Shown here: positions 41,967 to 52,061 of the stretch, one piece after another | Numbering within the stretch: position 1 is the stretch's first letter | Layout: each line of letters starts with the position of its first letter | Source: Streptomyces liangshanensis | GTDB taxonomy: Bacteria > Actinomycetota > Actinomycetes > Streptomycetales > Streptomycetaceae | DNA: 64,000 nucleotides | Direction of reading: 5' to 3' | Assembly (NCBI RefSeq): GCF_011694815.1 | Contig: NZ_CP050177.1 | Location: 6,827,501 to 6,891,500, forward strand | Program-made: the position numbers and the translations under genes | Notes under the pieces: model-generated | The model's database searches: none | What the model was told of the DNA's origin: nothing | Seen by the model: the letters and a program-made list of their open reading frames with translations, nothing else

Positions 41967-42980
41967 CTACGCGTGCCGTCCCACCAGCTCCCGCAGCACG
42001 TCCTCCATGGTCACCAGCCCCTCCAGCTTGCCGTCCTCGTCCAGGACGGCCGCCAGGTGCGTACGGCTGCGCCGCATCGCCGTCAGGACGTCGTCCATCG
42101 GGGTCGCGTCCTTCACCCGCGCGATCGCCCGCATCGCCGGGACCGGGAACGGCACGTCGCGCGGGGCCGCGTCCAGCGCGTCCTTCACGTGGAGGTAGCC
42201 GAGGATCCGCCGGGAGGCGTCGACCACCGGGAAGCGCGAGAAGCCGGTCTCGGCCGCGAGCGCCTCCAGCGTCTCCGGGGTGACGCCGACCTCGGCCGTG
42301 ACCACCCGCTCCAGCGGCAGCACCACGTCCCTGACCGGCCGCCGCCCCAGCTCCAGCGCGTCCTGCAACCGCTCTGCCGACCGCTCGTCCAGCAGCCCGG
42401 CGTGACCGGCGTCCGTCACCAGCCGGGACAGCTCGTCGTCCGAGTAGGTGGCCGCGACCTCGCTCTTCGTCTCCACCTTGAGCAGCTTGAGCAGGCTGTT
42501 GGCGAACGCGTTGACCGTGAAGATCACCGGCCGCAGCCCCCGGGAGAGGGCGACCAGCGGCGGGCCCAGCGCCAGCGCGAGGCGGACCGGGTTCGCCAGG
42601 GCGATGTTCTTCGGCACCATCTCGCCCAGCAGCATGTGCAGGTAGGTCGCCAGGATCAGGGAGATCGCGAACGAGAACGGATGGATCAGCCCGTGCGGCA
42701 GCCCCACCGCGTCGAACAGCGGCTCCAGCAGATGCGCGATGGCGGGCTCGGCGACGATGCCCAGCACCAGCGTGCACAGCGTGATGCCGAGCTGCGCCGC
42801 CGCCAGCAGCGCGGCCACGTGCTCCAGGCCCCAGACGACACTGCGCGCGCGGCGGTTCCCCGCCTCGGCCTCGGGCTCGATCTGGCTGCGCCGGACGGAG
42901 ATCAGGGAGAACTCGGCGCCGACGAAGAGCGCGTTGACGACGATCGTGAGCAGCCCGACGATGAGCTGGACGGCGGTCAC
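41967..42980 (-). CDS. CNNM/CorC-type CBS-domain membrane protein (second of pair)
   Basis: A 337-residue CNNM-family protein: a DUF21 membrane domain (VGLLTIVVNALFVGAEFSLISVRRSQIE, then LHMLLGEMVPKNIALANPV) and a CBS pair (RDVVLPLERVVTAEV, GFSRFPVVDASRRILGYLHVKDAL, AAVLDEDGKLEGLVTMEDVLRELVG). The family is linked to Mg2+ or Co2+ efflux. Unlike its upstream paralogue, it has no transporter-associated C-terminal domain. The start is a GTG overlapping the upstream stop (GTGA). Confidence 0.9.
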   Translation of the reverse strand: MTAVQLIVGLLTIVVNALFVGAEFSLISVRRSQIEPEAEAGNRRARSVVWGLEHVAALLAAAQLGITLCTLVLGIVAEPAIAHLLEPLFDAVGLPHGLIHPFSFAISLILATYLHMLLGEMVPKNIALANPVRLALALGPPLVALSRGLRPVIFTVNAFANSLLKLLKVETKSEVAATYSDDELSRLVTDAGHAGLLDERSAERLQDALELGRRPVRDVVLPLERVVTAEVGVTPETLEALAAETGFSRFPVVDASRRILGYLHVKDALDAAPRDVPFPVPAMRAIARVKDATPMDDVLTAMRRSRTHLAAVLDEDGKLEGLVTMEDVLRELVGRHA

Positions 42981-44389
42981 CGGGCACCCCCCTCGTCGCC
43001 GCCGCGGGAATCGCCGGTACGGGGGTCGCCGCCGCCGGAATCGCCGGTACGGGGATCGTCGGCGCCCGTAGCCTCGTCCTCCGTAGGAAGCGGCGCCCGC
43101 AGCAGCAGCCGCGCGGCGCGGCGGCCCGAGTCGTCCACCACCTCCAGGTGCCACCCCGCCACGTCGAGCTCGTCGCCCCCGGCCGGGATCCGCCCGAGCG
43201 AGGCCGCCACCAGCCCGGCGAGGGTCTCGTACGGCCCCTCGGGCATCCGCAGCCCGATCGCCGCCAACTGGTCGGAGCGCGCCGCGCCGTCCGCCGACCA
43301 GAGGCGCCGGCCGCGCGCGTCCTCGCCGACCGGCGCCAGGTCCGAGGTCTCGTGCGGGTCGTGCTCGTCCCTGACCTCGCCCACGACCTCCTCGACGATG
43401 TCCTCCAGCGTCGCCACCCCCGCCGTACCCCCGTACTCGTCGATCACGACCGCCATCGTCATCCCCGCCGACAACCGGTCGAGGAGCTGGTCCACCGTCA
43501 GGGACTCGGGCACCAGCAGCGGTTCGCGCAGCAGGCCCGACACCGGCCGCCGGGCCCGCTCCCCGGCGGGGACCGCCAGGACGTCCTTGATGTGCGCGAT
43601 GCCGACGACGGTGTCGAGGTTGTCGCGGTAGACCGGGAAGCGGGAGAGCCCGGTGGCGCGCGTGGCGTTGGCCACGTCCTCCGCCGTCGCCCGCACGTCG
43701 AGGGCGATCACCTGGACCCGGGGCGTCATCACGTTCTCCGCCGTCAGCGCCGACAGGCTCAGGGTCCGTACGAACAGCTCGGCGGTGTCCGCCTCCAACG
43801 CGCCCTCCTTCGCTGAGTGCCGCGCCAGCGCCACCAGCTCCTGCGGGCTGCGGGCGGTGGCCAGCTCCTCCGTCGGCTCCAGGCCGAGGCCGCGCACGAT
43901 CCGGTTCGCGGTGTTGTTGAGATGCGCGATGAACGGCTTGAAGGCCAGGGTGAAGTACCGCTGCGGGGTGCCGACCGTCGTCGCGACGGCGAGCGGGGAG
44001 GAGATCGCCCAGTTCTTCGGGACCAGCTCGCCGATGACCATCAGGAAGACCGTCGACAGGGCGGTGCCGATCACCAGGGCCACCGAGGACGCCACCGAAC
44101 GGGACAGCCCGGCGGCCTCGACCGGGCCGCGCAGCAGCTTGCCGAGCGACGGCTCGGCCAGCATGCCCACGACCAGGTTCGTGACGGTGATGCCGAGTTG
44201 GGCGCCGGAGAGCTGGAAGGTCAGGCTCCGTACGGCCTCCAGGGCGCCCGCCGCCCCCCGCCGGCCCTGCTCCGCCGCCCGTTCCAGCTCCCCGCGCTCC
44301 ACCGTGGTGAGGGAGAACTCCGCCGCGACGAAGGCGCCACAGGCGAACGACAGCAGGACCGCCACGACCAGCAGGAGTGCCTCGGTCAT
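42977..44389 (-). CDS. CNNM/CorC-type CBS-domain membrane protein (first of pair)
   Basis: A 470-residue CNNM protein: DUF21 domain (ALLLVVAVLLSFACGAFVAAEFSLTTVERGE, GELVPKNWAISSP), two CBS repeats (ENVMTPRVQVIALDV, GLSRFPVYRDNLDTVVGIAHIKDVL, VVIDEYGGTAGVATLEDIVEEVVGE) and a CorC_HlyC domain (LRMPEGPYETLAGLVAASLGRIPAGGDEL). The extreme C-terminus is a repeated DPRTGDS(G/R)GG tail encoded by a 30-bp tandem repeat. GGGAGGGG precedes the ATG. It marks the edge of the chromosomal part; the next gene upstream belongs to the biosynthetic cluster. Confidence 0.92.
   Translation of the reverse strand: MTEALLLVVAVLLSFACGAFVAAEFSLTTVERGELERAAEQGRRGAAGALEAVRSLTFQLSGAQLGITVTNLVVGMLAEPSLGKLLRGPVEAAGLSRSVASSVALVIGTALSTVFLMVIGELVPKNWAISSPLAVATTVGTPQRYFTLAFKPFIAHLNNTANRIVRGLGLEPTEELATARSPQELVALARHSAKEGALEADTAELFVRTLSLSALTAENVMTPRVQVIALDVRATAEDVANATRATGLSRFPVYRDNLDTVVGIAHIKDVLAVPAGERARRPVSGLLREPLLVPESLTVDQLLDRLSAGMTMAVVIDEYGGTAGVATLEDIVEEVVGEVRDEHDPHETSDLAPVGEDARGRRLWSADGAARSDQLAAIGLRMPEGPYETLAGLVAASLGRIPAGGDELDVAGWHLEVVDDSGRRAARLLLRAPLPTEDEATGADDPRTGDSGGGDPRTGDSRGGDEGGAR
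42995..43054. repeat. 30-bp tandem repeat in a CNNM tail
   Basis: Two contiguous 30-bp units (GTCGCCGCCGCGGGAATCGC type) differing at one base, encoding the repeated DPRTGDSGGG tail. Confidence 0.85.
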
Positions 44390-44481
44390 CGTTCCCCTCC
44401 CTGCCGCGGCCGGCCGGAGATCGACCGGCCCTACAGGGAGGGTGGCCCGTTGCGGGGCGCTCACACGTCCCGGCCAGGGGT

Positions 44482-45000
44482 TCACCCGTCCAGCGGCTGT
44501 CCCAGCGCCTCCAGGACCGCGCCCGCGACCTCCCCGGGGGTGCGGCCCCCGGTGGTGACCACGACCCGGGCGACCTCCGCGTACAGCGGGCGCCGCCGCT
44601 CCATCAGCCCGCGCCACCGCGGCCCCGGATCCCCGGTCAGCAGGGGACGCGTGCCGTCACCGCCGATCCGCCGCACGGCCTCGGCGGGCCCGACGTCGAG
44701 GAAGACGACCGGCAGCGCCGCCAGCAGCGCCCGCGTCCCGGCGTCCAGCACCGCGCCGCCGCCGAGCGCCAGCACCCCGGAGTGCTCCCGCACGGCGGCC
44801 CGTACCGCCTCCCGTTCCCTGGCGCGGAACCGCGCCTCGCCCTCGTCGGCGAAGATCTCGGCGACGGTCCTGCCCGCTCCCCACGCGATGTCGCCGTCCG
44901 TGTCGCGGAAGGCGGCGCCCAGCCGCTCCGCCAGCAGCGCGCCCACCGTCGTCTTGCCCGCGCCCGGCGGGCCGACCAGCACCACGGCGGGGCCGCTCAC
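44482..45000 (-). CDS. aroK: shikimate kinase (cluster copy)
   Basis: A 172-residue shikimate kinase: Walker [20 protein letters not shown] at residue 8, the shikimate-binding [33 protein letters not shown] and the strand [15 protein letters not shown]. It phosphorylates shikimate in the pathway to chorismate. The GTG start overlaps the aroC stop (GTGA). In a normal actinomycete operon aroK is followed by aroB; here it is not, and the upstream genes are aroA and phzE, so this is probably a dedicated second copy. Confidence 0.92.
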   Translation of the reverse strand: MSGPAVVLVGPPGAGKTTVGALLAERLGAAFRDTDGDIAWGAGRTVAEIFADEGEARFRAREREAVRAAVREHSGVLALGGGAVLDAGTRALLAALPVVFLDVGPAEAVRRIGGDGTRPLLTGDPGPRWRGLMERRRPLYAEVARVVVTTGGRTPGEVAGAVLEALGQPLDG

Positions 45001-46181
45001 CGGACGGTGAGGTGGTCGAGGAAGCCCCGCACGTTGCGGCGGGTCTCGGCGACGCTGTCGCCCGCGAACTTCTCCGCCACCGCGTCCGCCAGCACCAGCG
45101 CGACCATCGCCTCCGCCACGATGCCCGCGGCCGGCACCGCGCACACGTCCGAGCGCTGGTGATGGGCCCGGGCCGCCTCGCCCGTGGCGACGTCCACGGT
45201 CGCCAGGGCGCGCGGCACGGTCGCGATGGGCTTCATCGCCGCCCGTACCCGCAGCGGCTCGCCCGTGCTCAGCCCGCCCTCGGTGCCGCCCGAGCGGCCC
45301 GTCGCCCGCCGGACGCCGCGGGCGGTCGGCACGATCTCGTCGTGCGCCACCGAACCGGGCACCCTGGCCAGGCCGAAGCCGTCGCCGACCTCGACGCCCT
45401 TGATCGCCTGAATGCCCATCAGCGCCGAGGCCAGCCGGGCGTCCAGGCGGCGGTCCCAGTGCACGTGCGAGCCGAGGCCGACCGGCACGCCGTACGCGAG
45501 CACCTCCACCACCCCGCCCAGGGTGTCGCCCTCCTTCCGCGCCAGGTCGACGGCCTCGACCATGGCCCGGCCGGCCTCCGGGTCCAGGCAGCGGACCGGG
45601 TCGGCGTCGAGGCGGGCCGCGTCGGACGGGAGGGGGCGGACACCCGCGGGGGCCTTGGCCGTGGCCAGTTCCACGACGTGCGAGACGATCTCGATCCCGG
45701 TCGTCACCTTCAGGTACGAGCGGGCCACCGCGCCGAGCGCGACCCGGGCCGCGGTCTCCCGGGCGGACGCCCGCTCCAGGACCGGCCTGGCCTCGTCGAA
45801 GCCGTACTTCTGCATGCCCGCGAGATCCGCGTGCCCGGGCCGGGGCCGGGTCAGGGGTTCGTTACGGGCCAGTCCGGCCAGTACCTCGGGGTCGACCGGG
45901 TCGGCCGCCATCACCTGCTCCCACTTGGGCCACTCGGTGTTCCGCACCATGACCGCCACCGGCGAGCCGAGCGTCCGCCCGTGCCGTACCCCGCCGAGGA
46001 ACGTGACCTCGTCCCGCTCGAACGCCATCCGCGCGCCCCGGCCGTGGCCGAGCCGCCGCCGCGCCAGCGCGTCCGCCACCATGTCCGTGGTGACGGGGAC
46101 CCCCGAGGGCAGCCCCTCCAGCGTCGCCACCAGCGCGGGGCCGTGCGACTCACCCGCCGTCAGCCAGCGCAACCTGCTCAA
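44997..46181 (-). CDS. aroC: chorismate synthase (cluster copy)
   Basis: A 394-residue chorismate synthase, the normal length. Signatures are [24 protein letters not shown] at the start, [25 protein letters not shown], and [31 protein letters not shown] near residue 290. It eliminates phosphate from EPSP using reduced FMN. The start is a TTG with GAGGAGGAG just upstream, which fixes it at MSRLRW. It follows aroA by 19 nt and overlaps aroK. Confidence 0.93.
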   Translation of the reverse strand: MSRLRWLTAGESHGPALVATLEGLPSGVPVTTDMVADALARRRLGHGRGARMAFERDEVTFLGGVRHGRTLGSPVAVMVRNTEWPKWEQVMAADPVDPEVLAGLARNEPLTRPRPGHADLAGMQKYGFDEARPVLERASARETAARVALGAVARSYLKVTTGIEIVSHVVELATAKAPAGVRPLPSDAARLDADPVRCLDPEAGRAMVEAVDLARKEGDTLGGVVEVLAYGVPVGLGSHVHWDRRLDARLASALMGIQAIKGVEVGDGFGLARVPGSVAHDEIVPTARGVRRATGRSGGTEGGLSTGEPLRVRAAMKPIATVPRALATVDVATGEAARAHHQRSDVCAVPAAGIVAEAMVALVLADAVAEKFAGDSVAETRRNVRGFLDHLTVR

Positions 46182-46200
46182 CGCTCCTCCTCGGTTCGTG

Positions 46201-47559
46201 TCACTGCCGGTGTGGTGCCGGGGCCGCCGCGCCACTCGTCGCAAGGGCGCCGGGCGCGGGAGGTTCGTACTCCGGGCAGAGCCGGTTCAGCTCGGCGTGG
46301 AAGCCGGGGAAGGTCTTGCCGACACAGTCCGGGTCGTCGAGCGTGAGGACGCCGGGCGCGCCGAGGCCCAGGACGGAGAAGGCCATGGCGATCCGGTGGT
46401 CCCGGTGACAGGCGATCAGCGCCGGTTCCGGCCGGCCGGGATGGACCGTCAGCCGGTCGGGGCCGGTCTCCGTGACCACCCCGCACGCCGCCAGGTTCCG
46501 GGCCACGACCGCGATCCGGTCCGACTCCTTCAACCGGGCGTGCCCGATGCCGCGGATGGTGACGGGCGCGTCGGCCAGCGGCGCGATCGCGGCCAGGGTC
46601 ATGAACGTGTCCGAGATGTCGCCCATGTCGACGTCGAAGCCGCCCCGGAGACGTCCGGTACCGGTGACGGTCGTCGCGTCCCAGGTCACCTCCACCCGGG
46701 CGCCCGCCCGGCGCAGCACCTCCACGAACCGGAGGTCGCCCTGGAGGCTGCCGGCGCCGAGGCCGGGAACCGTGACGGTACGGCCGGTGACCGCGGCCGC
46801 CGCGAACAGGTAGGAGGCGGTGGAGGCGTCCGGCTCGACCGTGAGGTCCGCCGCCTCGTACCCGCCGGGACGGACCTCGATCCGTCCGTCCGGGCCCTCG
46901 GCGGCCTCCGTCCCGAAGTGCCGCATCAGCGCGAGGGTCATGTCGACGTAGGGGCGGCTCACCAGCCCGGCGACGTCGACCACCAGCGGCGTACGGAAGA
47001 GAGGCGCGGCCATCAGCAGCCCGCTCAGGTACTGGCTGCTCAGGGAACCGTCCAGGGTGAGCCCGCCGCCGTCGAGCCCCGCGGCGTCCACCACCAGGGG
47101 CAGGGAGCCGTCCGGCGCCGTACGGACGGTGGCGCCGAGCCGGGTGAGGGCGTCGGTCAGGGGGCGCGACGGGCGCGCCCGCAACTGCGCGGAGCCGTCG
47201 AAGACGAACGTGCCCGATCCCGCCGCGGCGAAGGGCGGCAGGAAGCGGGCCGCCGTCCCGGCGTCGGCACACCAGATCCGGCCACCCCCGGCGGGAGCGC
47301 CGCCCCCGCCGGTGACGTCCCAGTACGCGTCGTGCGGGGCGGCGTCCACGCGGACGCCGACACCGGTCAGCGCCGTACGGAAGGCGAGGGTGTCGTCGCT
47401 GACCAGCGGGGCCCGGAGCCGGGTGGTGCCGACCGCGGCGGCGGCCAGCAGCAGGGCCCGGTTGGTGATGCTCTTCGAGCCGGGGACCCGGGCGGTGAAG
47501 GGGGCGGAGGACGGGGCCGGCCGGGGCGGGCCGGCGGGATCGGGGGGACGGACGCTCAT
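46201..47559 (-). CDS. aroA: EPSP synthase (cluster copy)
   Basis: A 452-residue 5-enolpyruvylshikimate-3-phosphate synthase. [19 protein letters not shown] near residue 31, [31 protein letters not shown] and [29 protein letters not shown] mark the substrate-binding loops. It joins phosphoenolpyruvate to shikimate-3-phosphate. It is slightly longer than typical because of Pro-rich N- and C-terminal tails. It lies 81 nt after phzE, separated by a heptanucleotide repeat, and 19 nt before aroC. Confidence 0.93.
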   Translation of the reverse strand: MSVRPPDPAGPPRPAPSSAPFTARVPGSKSITNRALLLAAAAVGTTRLRAPLVSDDTLAFRTALTGVGVRVDAAPHDAYWDVTGGGGAPAGGGRIWCADAGTAARFLPPFAAAGSGTFVFDGSAQLRARPSRPLTDALTRLGATVRTAPDGSLPLVVDAAGLDGGGLTLDGSLSSQYLSGLLMAAPLFRTPLVVDVAGLVSRPYVDMTLALMRHFGTEAAEGPDGRIEVRPGGYEAADLTVEPDASTASYLFAAAAVTGRTVTVPGLGAGSLQGDLRFVEVLRRAGARVEVTWDATTVTGTGRLRGGFDVDMGDISDTFMTLAAIAPLADAPVTIRGIGHARLKESDRIAVVARNLAACGVVTETGPDRLTVHPGRPEPALIACHRDHRIAMAFSVLGLGAPGVLTLDDPDCVGKTFPGFHAELNRLCPEYEPPAPGALATSGAAAPAPHRQ

Positions 47560-47606
47560 GAGGGGGTCCTTCGGGCGTGGGTGAGCGGGCGTTGCGGGCG
47601 GGCGCA

Positions 47607-47634
47607 GGGCGCCGGGCGCCGGGCGCCGGGTGCC
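47607..47634. repeat. heptanucleotide tandem repeat between phzE and aroA
   Basis: Four 7-bp units GGGCGCC, GGGCGCC, GGGCGCC and GGGTGCC in the 81-nt phzE-aroA gap. Each unit is part of a palindrome (GGCGCC), so the run could form alternative hairpins between the two genes. Confidence 0.7.
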
Positions 47635-47640
47635 GGGCGG

Positions 47641-49614
47641 TCAGTCGGCGGGCACCCCGGCCGGTACGCCCGCCGGTACGCCCGGCGGTGTGTCGGACGG
47701 TGTGTCGGACGGCGCCCCGGGCAGCAACTCGGTCAGCAGCGCCCCGACGAGGCGCACCCCGTCCTCGGTGAGCACCGACTCGGCGTGGAACTGGAGCGAG
47801 GCGAAGTGCGGTCCGCGCAGCGCGTGGACCTCACCGGTCCCCGGGTCCCGGCTCACCTCCACCTGGCCGACCCCCTCGCACGCGACCGTCTCCCCGGCGC
47901 TGCGGGCGGCGAACGTGTTGTAGAAGCCGACCCGCTCCCGGGCGCCGAAGAGGTCGATCTCCCGCTGCACGCCCTGGTTCGGCACCTCTCTGCGGATCAG
48001 CGGGAAGCCGAGCCGCCTGCTGAGCACCTGGTGGCTCAGGCACACGGCGAGGAACGGCCGCCGCCGGTCGAGCAGTTCGCCGATCGCCGTCGACAGGTGG
48101 GCGATCTTGGGGTGGTTCGTCTCGCGGGGGTCGCCCGGCCCCGGGCCCATGACGACGAGGTCGTAACCGTCCGCGGAGTACGGCTCGTCGAAGCGCCGTA
48201 CCGTCACCGACAGCCCCAGGGAGCCGAGTTGGTGGCCGATCATCGAGGTGAAGGTGTCCTCGGCGTCCACGACCAGCACCCGCCGGCCCGCGAGGACCGG
48301 GTCCGGCCGCAGCCGCGCCGCGTCCTCGGCCAGCCAGAAGCCGGCGATGGTCGCGTTGCGCCGTTCCAGGGCGGCGAGGACGGCCGGGTGCTCGGCCAGC
48401 GGGACCGGGGTGTCCGCGCGCAGGGCCGCGAGCAGCCCGGCCGCCTTGGCCCGGGTCTCGGCCACCTCGGAGGCGGGATCGGAGTGGCGCACGAGCGTGG
48501 CGCCCACGCCGATCCGCATCCGTCCCCGGTCGTCGATGTCGGCGGTACGGATGAGGATGGACGAGTCCAGGGTCGGGCCGCCGCGCTCGTCCTGCCCGAT
48601 GAGGGCCAGCACACCGCTGTAGTAACCCCGGCCCTGCGGCTCGTACTTGTTGATGACCCGGCACGCGCTCTCCAGCGGGCTGCCGGTGACCGTGGGGGCG
48701 AACATCGTCGCCCGGAGGATCTCGCGCGGGTCGCGTGCCGTGCGTCCCTCGATGAAGTACTCGGTGTGCGCGAGCCGGGCCATCTCCTTGAGGTACGGGC
48801 CGACCACCCGGCCGCCCGACTCGCAGATCCGGGCCATCATCTTGAGTTCCTCGTCGACGACCATGTACAGCTCGTCGGCCTCCTTGCGGTCGGCGAGGAA
48901 GTCCATCACCTCCGGCAGCGTGGGGCCGGACGGCGGGTAACGGTAGGTGCCGCTGATGGGATTCATGACGGCGTTGCCGCCCGAGACACTGATGTGCCGC
49001 TCGGGGGTGGCACCGACGAAGGTACGGGTTCCGGTGTGGACGACGAACGTCCAGTACGCGCCCGTCTCGCCCCGCATGAGCCGCCGGAAGAACGACAGCG
49101 CGCTGTGCGGCGTGTAGCCGGTGATGTCGGCGACGAACGAGCGCTTGATGACGAAGTTCGCGCCCTCGCCCTCCCCGATCTCGTCCGCGACGACCCTGCG
49201 GACCGTATCGGCGTAGGTGTCGTCGTCCACGTCGAAGTGGCCGCCGCTCAGGGTGATCGGCAGGTCGGGGAGCCGCCGCAGCGACTCGGCCACGGGCAGC
49301 AGCCCCTGGCCGGTGACGGTCATCGCGACCAGGGGCTCGCCGTCGTCGGCGCAGGCGAAGCCGCGTTCGGTGATCTGCCGGTACGGGACCAGCGCCAGCA
49401 CCTGGTGACGGGCCCCGCCGGTGGGCGAGGCGGCCCCCGGCACGGGCAGGTCCGCCAGCGCGGCGTGGGTCGAGATCTCCCCGACCAGGATGTCGAGCGT
49501 TCCCTCGCCCGTCGACTCCGGGCGGTGGAGCAGCGCGAAGGGGGGAGGCGCCGGCCCCAGCACCCGGTCGAGCAGCTCCGCGCCCGTCGGCGCCGTCCTC
49601 TCGGTCCCGGTCAT
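47641..49614 (-). CDS. phzE: 2-amino-2-deoxyisochorismate synthase PhzE
   Basis: A 657-residue fusion of an anthranilate-synthase-like chorismate-binding domain (about residues 15-430) with a class I glutamine amidotransferase (residues 444-640). The synthase half has [29 protein letters not shown] and [23 protein letters not shown], then [30 protein letters not shown]. The amidotransferase has [15 protein letters not shown], the nucleophile Cys in [12 protein letters not shown] near residue 525 and LQFHAES near 610. PhzE converts chorismate and glutamine into ADIC for phenazine-type or 3-hydroxyanthranilate pathways. The start overlaps phzD (ATGA). The C-terminus is a PAGV repeat tail. Confidence 0.9.
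   Translation of the reverse strand: MTGTERTAPTGAELLDRVLGPAPPPFALLHRPESTGEGTLDILVGEISTHAALADLPVPGAASPTGGARHQVLALVPYRQITERGFACADDGEPLVAMTVTGQGLLPVAESLRRLPDLPITLSGGHFDVDDDTYADTVRRVVADEIGEGEGANFVIKRSFVADITGYTPHSALSFFRRLMRGETGAYWTFVVHTGTRTFVGATPERHISVSGGNAVMNPISGTYRYPPSGPTLPEVMDFLADRKEADELYMVVDEELKMMARICESGGRVVGPYLKEMARLAHTEYFIEGRTARDPREILRATMFAPTVTGSPLESACRVINKYEPQGRGYYSGVLALIGQDERGGPTLDSSILIRTADIDDRGRMRIGVGATLVRHSDPASEVAETRAKAAGLLAALRADTPVPLAEHPAVLAALERRNATIAGFWLAEDAARLRPDPVLAGRRVLVVDAEDTFTSMIGHQLGSLGLSVTVRRFDEPYSADGYDLVVMGPGPGDPRETNHPKIAHLSTAIGELLDRRRPFLAVCLSHQVLSRRLGFPLIRREVPNQGVQREIDLFGARERVGFYNTFAARSAGETVACEGVGQVEVSRDPGTGEVHALRGPHFASLQFHAESVLTEDGVRLVGALLTELLPGAPSDTPSDTPPGVPAGVPAGVPAD
47651..47710. 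repeat. 12-bp repeats in the phzE C-terminal tail
   Basis: Five 12-bp units, three of GGTACGCCCGCC type and two identical GGTGTGTCGGAC, encode the PSDT/PGVPA tetrapeptide repeats at the extreme C-terminus of PhzE. Confidence 0.75.
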
Positions 49615-50279
49615 ACGGCGGCCCCGCGGCCGGCCGTGGCGGCGGTCGCGCCGAGCGAGTCCAGGACCCCGTCCGTGGTGGTGACCACGGCGCAGCGCAG
49701 CGCCGCGTACTCGATGGCCAGCCGGTGGTACGCCTCGGAGAAGTCCGCGACGGCGTCGGCCACCAGGAACGGCTGGATGTCGTTGGTGAACGCCTCGACC
49801 GCGCTCATCAGCACACCGACGTGGGCGTACACACCGCACACGACGAGCTGGTCACGGCCGTGGTCCCGCATCTGTTGCAGCAGGCCGGAGCGGAAGAACG
49901 CGCTGTAGCGCCACTTGGTGAACACCCAGTCGCCCGGGGCGGGGGCCAGCGGCTCGACCACCTGCCGGTCCACGGGGTCCACGCGCATGCCGGGGCCCCA
50001 GAAGTCCTTGAGCAGCCCGCGCTGTTCGTCGTTCATGCCGCCCGGCTGGGCCGTGTACGCCACGGGAATGCCGAGCGCGCGGCTGCGTTCGCGCAGCAGG
50101 GTGGCGTTGCGCACCAGCGGATCGCGGACGGCCGGGGGGAACGGCCGCAGGAAGTAGCGCTGCATGTCGTGCACGAGCAGCACCGCGCGTTCCGGGTCCA
50201 CGGTCCACGTGGCGGTGTTGCCGGGCAGGTCGCCTGCCGCGGGCATCGGGTAGGGCTCGATGGGGGGTATCCCCGCCAT
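49611..50279 (-). CDS. phzD: isochorismatase-type ADIC hydrolase PhzD
   Basis: A 222-residue isochorismatase-fold protein that matches PhzD closely. Catalytic Asp38 lies in [17 protein letters not shown] and Lys122 in [12 protein letters not shown], the same numbers as the described Pseudomonas enzyme. The usual nucleophilic Cys of cysteine hydrolases is replaced in [13 protein letters not shown], as expected for enzymes acting on a vinyl ether. It hydrolyses ADIC to DHHA and pyruvate. GGAGAGGAAGG lies before the ATG. The stop overlaps the phzE start. Confidence 0.93.
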   Translation of the reverse strand: MAGIPPIEPYPMPAAGDLPGNTATWTVDPERAVLLVHDMQRYFLRPFPPAVRDPLVRNATLLRERSRALGIPVAYTAQPGGMNDEQRGLLKDFWGPGMRVDPVDRQVVEPLAPAPGDWVFTKWRYSAFFRSGLLQQMRDHGRDQLVVCGVYAHVGVLMSAVEAFTNDIQPFLVADAVADFSEAYHRLAIEYAALRCAVVTTTDGVLDSLGATAATAGRGAAV

Positions 50280-50387
50280 GACCTTCCTCTCCTGGGGCGT
50301 GTTTCTGGGCGTGTACGGAGGCGTGATCCGGGCTTGGTCCGGGGGACGTCCGGGGGACGTCCGGCCCGGGGCGCCGCGGACCGGCCT

Positions 50388-51590
50388 TCAGCGGGTGTCC
50401 TCCAGCGCGGAGCGACCGGTGGTCCACCAGGCCGACATCACGGAGAGGGCCTGGCCGGGGTTGAGCCGCGGGTCGCAGAAGCTCGTGTACTTGGCTCCCA
50501 CCTGGTCGATCCGGGACTCGTTCTGGACGCACTCGGTCACGTCGTCGGGCGTCGTCTCCAGATGGAGCCCGCCCGCGACGCCGCCGGCGCCCTTGACCGC
50601 GTACTGGAAGTCCCTGACCTCACGGGCGACGGTCTGGACGAAGCGGGTCTTGAGCCCGTCCGGGGTGCTGACGGTGTTGCCGTGCATCGGGTCGCTGAGC
50701 CAGATCACCGGGTGTCCCGCCGCGCGGACCGCCTCCACCAGCGCGGGCAACCGCTCGCCCACGGCCGCGGCGCCCATCCGGGCGATGAGGGTCAGCCGGC
50801 CGCTCTCCCGCCCGGGGTCGAGCCGTTCGCACAGGGCCAGCAGTTCGTCGACCGCCATCCTGGGGCCCACCTTGCACGCCACCGGGTTGACGACCTCGGC
50901 GAGCAGGGCGACATGGGCGCCGTCCACCTGCCTGGTCCGCTCGCCGATCCAGGGCCAGTGCGTGGAGGAGAGCAGCAGCCGCCCCTCCTCGTCCCGGCGC
51001 AGCATGGGGATCTCGTAGTCGAGCAGCAGCGCCTCGTGGCTGGTCCAGATGGGCGCGCCGATCCGGGTGCCCCCGTCCTGGTCGCGCCAGCCCAGGTGGC
51101 CGACGACGTCGTACGCGGCCCGGTAGCCGGCCAGCAGTCGTTCCGGGTCGGGGCGCCTGAGGTCCGGGTCGGGCTCCGGGCTGTTGACCATGTGCCCCCG
51201 GTAGACGGGGAGTTCGAGGTCCCCGACCCGTTCGGTGGGCAGGGAGCGGGGCTTGGCGAACTGACCGGCCAGCCGGCCGGCGCGCACCACCGGCCGGCAC
51301 GTCTCCATCTGTAAGGCGCCCGCCAGCATGTCCAGCAGCCCGGCCTTGCGGGCGACATAGCCCGGGGTGCACTCGGCGGGGTCCTCCGCGCAGTCCCCGG
51401 CCTGGACCACGTGGGCCTCGCCCGCGGCCACCTGGGCCAGCAGGGACCGCAACGTGGCGACGCCCTCGGCGTCCACGAGCCCGGGGCGGGCCGCCAGTTC
51501 GTCCCGTACGCGCTGAACGTGGGACGCGTCCTCCCACGGCGGCTGCTGGAGCGCCGGTCTGAGCCGAACATCGAGAAGAGCGTTGTCCAT
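50388..51590 (-). CDS. phzC: class II (plant-like) DAHP synthase, PhzC type
   Basis: A 400-residue class II 3-deoxy-D-arabino-heptulosonate-7-phosphate synthase. Markers are HVVQAGDCAEDPAECTPGYVARKAG near residue 62, GLAGQFAKPRS-like RAGRLAGQFAKPRS, FDQDGGTRIG-like GWRDQDGGTRIG, LLLSSTHWPWIGERTR and IWLSDPMHGNT with GGLHLETTPDDVTEC. It commits PEP and erythrose 4-phosphate to the shikimate route and is the first gene of the minus-strand operon. The ATG at 51590 has GGAG six bases upstream. It carries one TTA codon (codon 93, 51314-51312), so translation may depend on the bldA tRNA. Confidence 0.92.
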   Translation of the reverse strand: MDNALLDVRLRPALQQPPWEDASHVQRVRDELAARPGLVDAEGVATLRSLLAQVAAGEAHVVQAGDCAEDPAECTPGYVARKAGLLDMLAGALQMETCRPVVRAGRLAGQFAKPRSLPTERVGDLELPVYRGHMVNSPEPDPDLRRPDPERLLAGYRAAYDVVGHLGWRDQDGGTRIGAPIWTSHEALLLDYEIPMLRRDEEGRLLLSSTHWPWIGERTRQVDGAHVALLAEVVNPVACKVGPRMAVDELLALCERLDPGRESGRLTLIARMGAAAVGERLPALVEAVRAAGHPVIWLSDPMHGNTVSTPDGLKTRFVQTVAREVRDFQYAVKGAGGVAGGLHLETTPDDVTECVQNESRIDQVGAKYTSFCDPRLNPGQALSVMSAWWTTGRSALEDTR

Positions 51591-52061
51591 TGAATTCTCC
51601 AATCGCGAACGGGCGTGGTGTGCGGTCGCGCCGAGGGCAGAGAGAACGGGCATTCCATGCCTGGTATCGATGAACGGGAGAGCGGAAGAACGGGAGAGCG
51701 GGGCAGCGGATAACGGAAAGCGCCGAAAGCCGGAAAGAACGGCGGGAGTCGCCGTACCGGGCCGCGTCCGGGCCGTGTCCGGCGGATCTCCGCGGCGGGC
51801 TAAATCATGTGACGAAACGAGGGCGGCGCCAACCTGCGCGGCCGTACTCCGTCAGGTGACCGGTATTCCGTCAGGTGGCGGCTGATGTGTCAGGTCGTTA
51901 CGCGGTCGTCACGGAAAGGGCGCGCCGCGGCCATGTGCGATGCTGCCCGTCCACGCTTTGCCATGCGGAGCCGTAAGGCGCCGAATGCCTCGGCGACGTC
52001 GTCGCTCCATGGCACGTTCTTGTGTGGTTCATTCCTCGCCGACTCTTCTCCCGGAGTGCCC
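51591..52061. other. divergent promoter region of phzC and a receptor-like TetR gene
   Basis: A 471-nt non-coding region, less GC-rich than its surroundings. It holds three exactly spaced GTCAGGT repeats (51851-51895) but no convincing gene. Both the minus-strand phzCDE-aroACK operon and the plus-strand TetR gene must be started from here. Confidence 0.7.
51851..51895. promoter_or_regulatory. three GTCAGGT direct repeats at 19-bp spacing
   Basis: GTCAGGT starts at 51851, 51870 and 51889; the first two repeats share the longer core TCCGTCAGGTG. Exact 19-bp phasing over three copies looks like a multi-site binding array. It does not fit the 11- or 22-bp phasing usual for SARP heptamers, so the binder is unknown. 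Confidence 0.65.

Noticed and set aside
44482..47559. aroA-aroC-aroK as the primary shikimate operon
   Set aside because: aroB is not next to aroK, and the upstream genes are phzE, phzD and phzC in one coupled operon, which points to a cluster-dedicated set.
49611..51590. A standard phenazine cluster
   Set aside because: phzC, phzD and phzE are clear, but no phzF, phzB or phzG is present in the window; the claim would need the sequence beyond 64 kb.
51591..52061. Short open frames in the phzC-TetR gap as small genes
   Set aside because: None has a ribosome-binding site, a family match or the local codon bias.
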